This document shows positions 5,717 to 7,105 of a stretch of DNA of 7,105 nt, piece after piece. The number at the start of each line of letters is the position of its first letter. The first letter of the stretch is position 1. Below the pieces are notes generated by a model, which saw nothing but the letters and a program-made list of their open reading frames with translations, did not search any database and was not told the origin of the DNA. The position numbers were made by a program, and so were the translations under genes. The stretch comes from Bacillota bacterium (GTDB lineage: Bacteria > Bacillota > Clostridia > Monoglobales > Firm-18), in the NCBI GenBank assembly GCA_023228885.1, contig JALOAJ010000063.1, positions 1-7,105 of the forward strand, read 5' to 3'.

Positions 5717-6805
5717 TTGAAAATAAAGCCTACACTTATTATTTTAGCAGTATTTATAACATTCCTTGCTTTTTCAGCGCCGGCAATGGCAGACGACACA
5801 ATCGTGCTGAGCACTCCAAGCATAGATATTAAGCAAGGGCAAAGCGCAGAGCTTGAAATTGAAATAGCCAATGTTGACATTTTGGCAGGAATGAACTTTA
5901 AATTGTATTTTGATAATTCGGCATTCTCCGTTGATAAATCAAGCGTTAAGCTGACGGATAAGATGGAGGAAAGCAGCCTGGTATTTTCATTAAATGCGAG
6001 CCAAGAAAAGGGCATGGTGGCTGCAATTGCCGCATCATGGGCAAATCAACAGGTTGGCTGGGTTGAAAAAACAGCCGTTGTTAAAATGAAGATAACGGCA
6101 GACAAAAGCGCTGCCCCGAAGGAATACCCGCTAACCTTTGATGATATTTTAGCTTTTAAAATTGTCGAGAACAATGTGTTTGAACCTTATGACATAAAAA
6201 TCGAGCCGGGCGTTATAACCGTTTTGCCGTCGGACGACCAACCGCCCGCAGAGGATACCGACAAATTCACCGATTTGGACGGCTTTGAGTGGGCAGCGGA
6301 TTCGATAAACGCGCTTGCCAAAGCAGGCATTATAAAAGGCGCCGCCGAAGCGGAATACCGACCGCAGCAAAATATAACGCGGGCGGAATTTTGCAAGCTA
6401 ATTGGCGAAACATTCGGGTTTAATGAAGTTGACGAATCGGCTGTTTTTACCGATGTTTCAAATGACGATTGGTTTTATGCGCCTGTTATGGCAACTGCCA
6501 AGGCGGGTATTGTAACGGGCTATCCGGAAGGAGATTTTCGACCCGTGGCGGAAATATCACGCGAAGAAGCGGCGGTTATACTTATTCGTTCGTTAAAAGC
6601 GGCGGAAGTTGAAATCCCACAAGGCGAAATGACATTTGCCGATGCCGATGAAATTGGCGATTGGTCGGTTGTCTCAATCGCTTCGCTTGTGCAAATGGGC
6701 ATGGTAAACGGCAAGGGCGATAACAAATTTGCGCCCAAAGATAACTTAACCCGCGCCGAGGCGGCAAAGATTATTTATTCAGCTTATGAAGTAGTGCAAA
6801 AATAA
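5717..6805 (+). CDS. Cell-wall anchor: one cohesin plus three SLH domains (second copy)
   Basis: A 362-residue exported protein with the same plan as its upstream neighbour. The signal peptide is residues 1-25 (cleavage after AMA). The cohesin spans about 27-169 (TIVLSTPSIDIKQGQSAELE, MNFKLYFDNSAFSV, VVKMKITADKSAAPKEYPLTF). A short Pro/Asp linker (171-182) replaces the Gly-rich one. Three SLH repeats at about 183-230, 244-292 and 306-355 carry TRAE (221-224), SREE (281-284) and TRAE (345-348). By eye the SLH part is about three-quarters identical to that of the neighbour, including a 47-bp perfect nucleotide match, while the cohesins share far less. It probably anchors dockerin proteins to the wall with a different partner preference from the first anchor. 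It starts at TTG 71 bases after the neighbour and is followed by a strong terminator. Confidence 0.88.
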   Translation: MKIKPTLIILAVFITFLAFSAPAMADDTIVLSTPSIDIKQGQSAELEIEIANVDILAGMNFKLYFDNSAFSVDKSSVKLTDKMEESSLVFSLNASQEKGMVAAIAASWANQQVGWVEKTAVVKMKITADKSAAPKEYPLTFDDILAFKIVENNVFEPYDIKIEPGVITVLPSDDQPPAEDTDKFTDLDGFEWAADSINALAKAGIIKGAAEAEYRPQQNITRAEFCKLIGETFGFNEVDESAVFTDVSNDDWFYAPVMATAKAGIVTGYPEGDFRPVAEISREEAAVILIRSLKAAEVEIPQGEMTFADADEIGDWSVVSIASLVQMGMVNGKGDNKFAPKDNLTRAEAAKIIYSAYEVVQK

Positions 6806-6820
6806 TCATTATAAAAAAAC

Positions 6821-6860
6821 AAAAAGGCATATTCGCAATTTTTGCGTATATGCCTTTTTT
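6821..6860. terminator. Strong terminator between convergent genes
   Basis: AAAAAGGCATAT (6821-6832) pairs with ATATGCCTTTTT (6848-6859). After one T-T mismatch the stem continues as CGCAA against TTGCG around a three-base loop. T's follow on the plus strand, and the upstream A run (6813-6825) gives T's on the minus strand, so it can serve both the second anchor gene and the convergent minus-strand gene. Confidence 0.92.
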
Positions 6861-6929
6861 CTATATAGTAATCACATTATTATACTATTTACCTTAATTT
6901 CAAGTAAAAAATAGTATTGCCCGGCATAA

Positions 6930-7105
6930 TTACAGGTTTTTAAAGCCGCATATAATGTCGCCCAGCCCACGCTCTATGTCGCAAAGCGCTTGTTGAACTT
7001 TTTTTACCCCGCAGCAGACATTCCCGCATTGGATATCATCCAAGCCGGAAACAAGACATTGAATTGCCCTGCATATTTTGTCTACCCCACAAAGGATTTG
7101 TTTTA
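6930..7105 (-). CDS. Cysteine-rich repeat protein, C-terminal fragment (5' end outside window)
   Basis: An uninterrupted minus-strand frame of 57 codons enters from the right edge and ends at the stop codon on 6930-6932. It is not a shadow of any plus-strand gene. Eight cysteines occur in 57 residues, and two copies of a 23-residue unit, CGVxKxxxAxxxxxxGLxDIxCG, are found at fragment residues 5-27 and 31-53 (period 26), about half identical. The protein ends GFKNL. The pattern suggests a repetitive, possibly helical protein with regularly placed cysteines, such as a metal-binding, disulfide-linked or coat-type protein. I do not recognise the family and no export signal can be judged because the start is missing. 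It converges on the second anchor gene and shares its terminator. Confidence 0.6.
   Translation of the reverse strand, partial: KQILCGVDKICRAIQCLVSGLDDIQCGNVCCGVKKVQQALCDIERGLGDIICGFKNL

Overview
The window is moderately AT-rich DNA with strong AAGGAGG-type ribosome binding sites, TTG starts, sigma-A-like promoters, intrinsic terminators, S-layer-homology (SLH) cell-wall anchors and an M14C-type peptidoglycan peptidase. Together these point to a Gram-positive anaerobe of the Clostridia (Firmicutes). The genus cannot be read from the sequence.

Layout. Positions 2-163 are the tail of an SLH-domain surface protein, followed by a strong hairpin. Positions 276-1112 encode a stand-alone M14-family zinc peptidase, probably a gamma-D-glutamyl-diamino acid endopeptidase. 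A 490-base gap follows. Its first part looks empty, but it contains a textbook promoter (1285-1313) that leads into an unusually long 5' leader of about 280 nt. Four exported proteins then follow on the same strand: a small dockerin protein (1603-2232), a double-cohesin scaffold protein with a dockerin-like C-terminus (2280-4328), and two single-cohesin proteins each ending in three SLH domains (4464-5645 and 5717-6805). A perfect 14-bp terminator hairpin separates the first pair from the second. A second strong terminator follows the last gene. A cysteine-rich open reading frame on the minus strand runs off the right edge (6930-7105).

How the genes may work together. Cohesins bind dockerins, and SLH domains bind secondary cell-wall polymers. 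The four genes therefore form a compact cellulosome-like kit: a dockerin-bearing client, a scaffold that can both accept dockerins and dock itself, and two wall anchors that present one cohesin each. No glycoside hydrolase or other catalytic domain is visible in this part of the cluster, so the enzymatic or adhesive cargo must be encoded elsewhere or may not exist. Which cohesin binds which dockerin cannot be decided from sequence alone.

Family assignments come from reading motifs and domain patterns by eye. No database search was possible.
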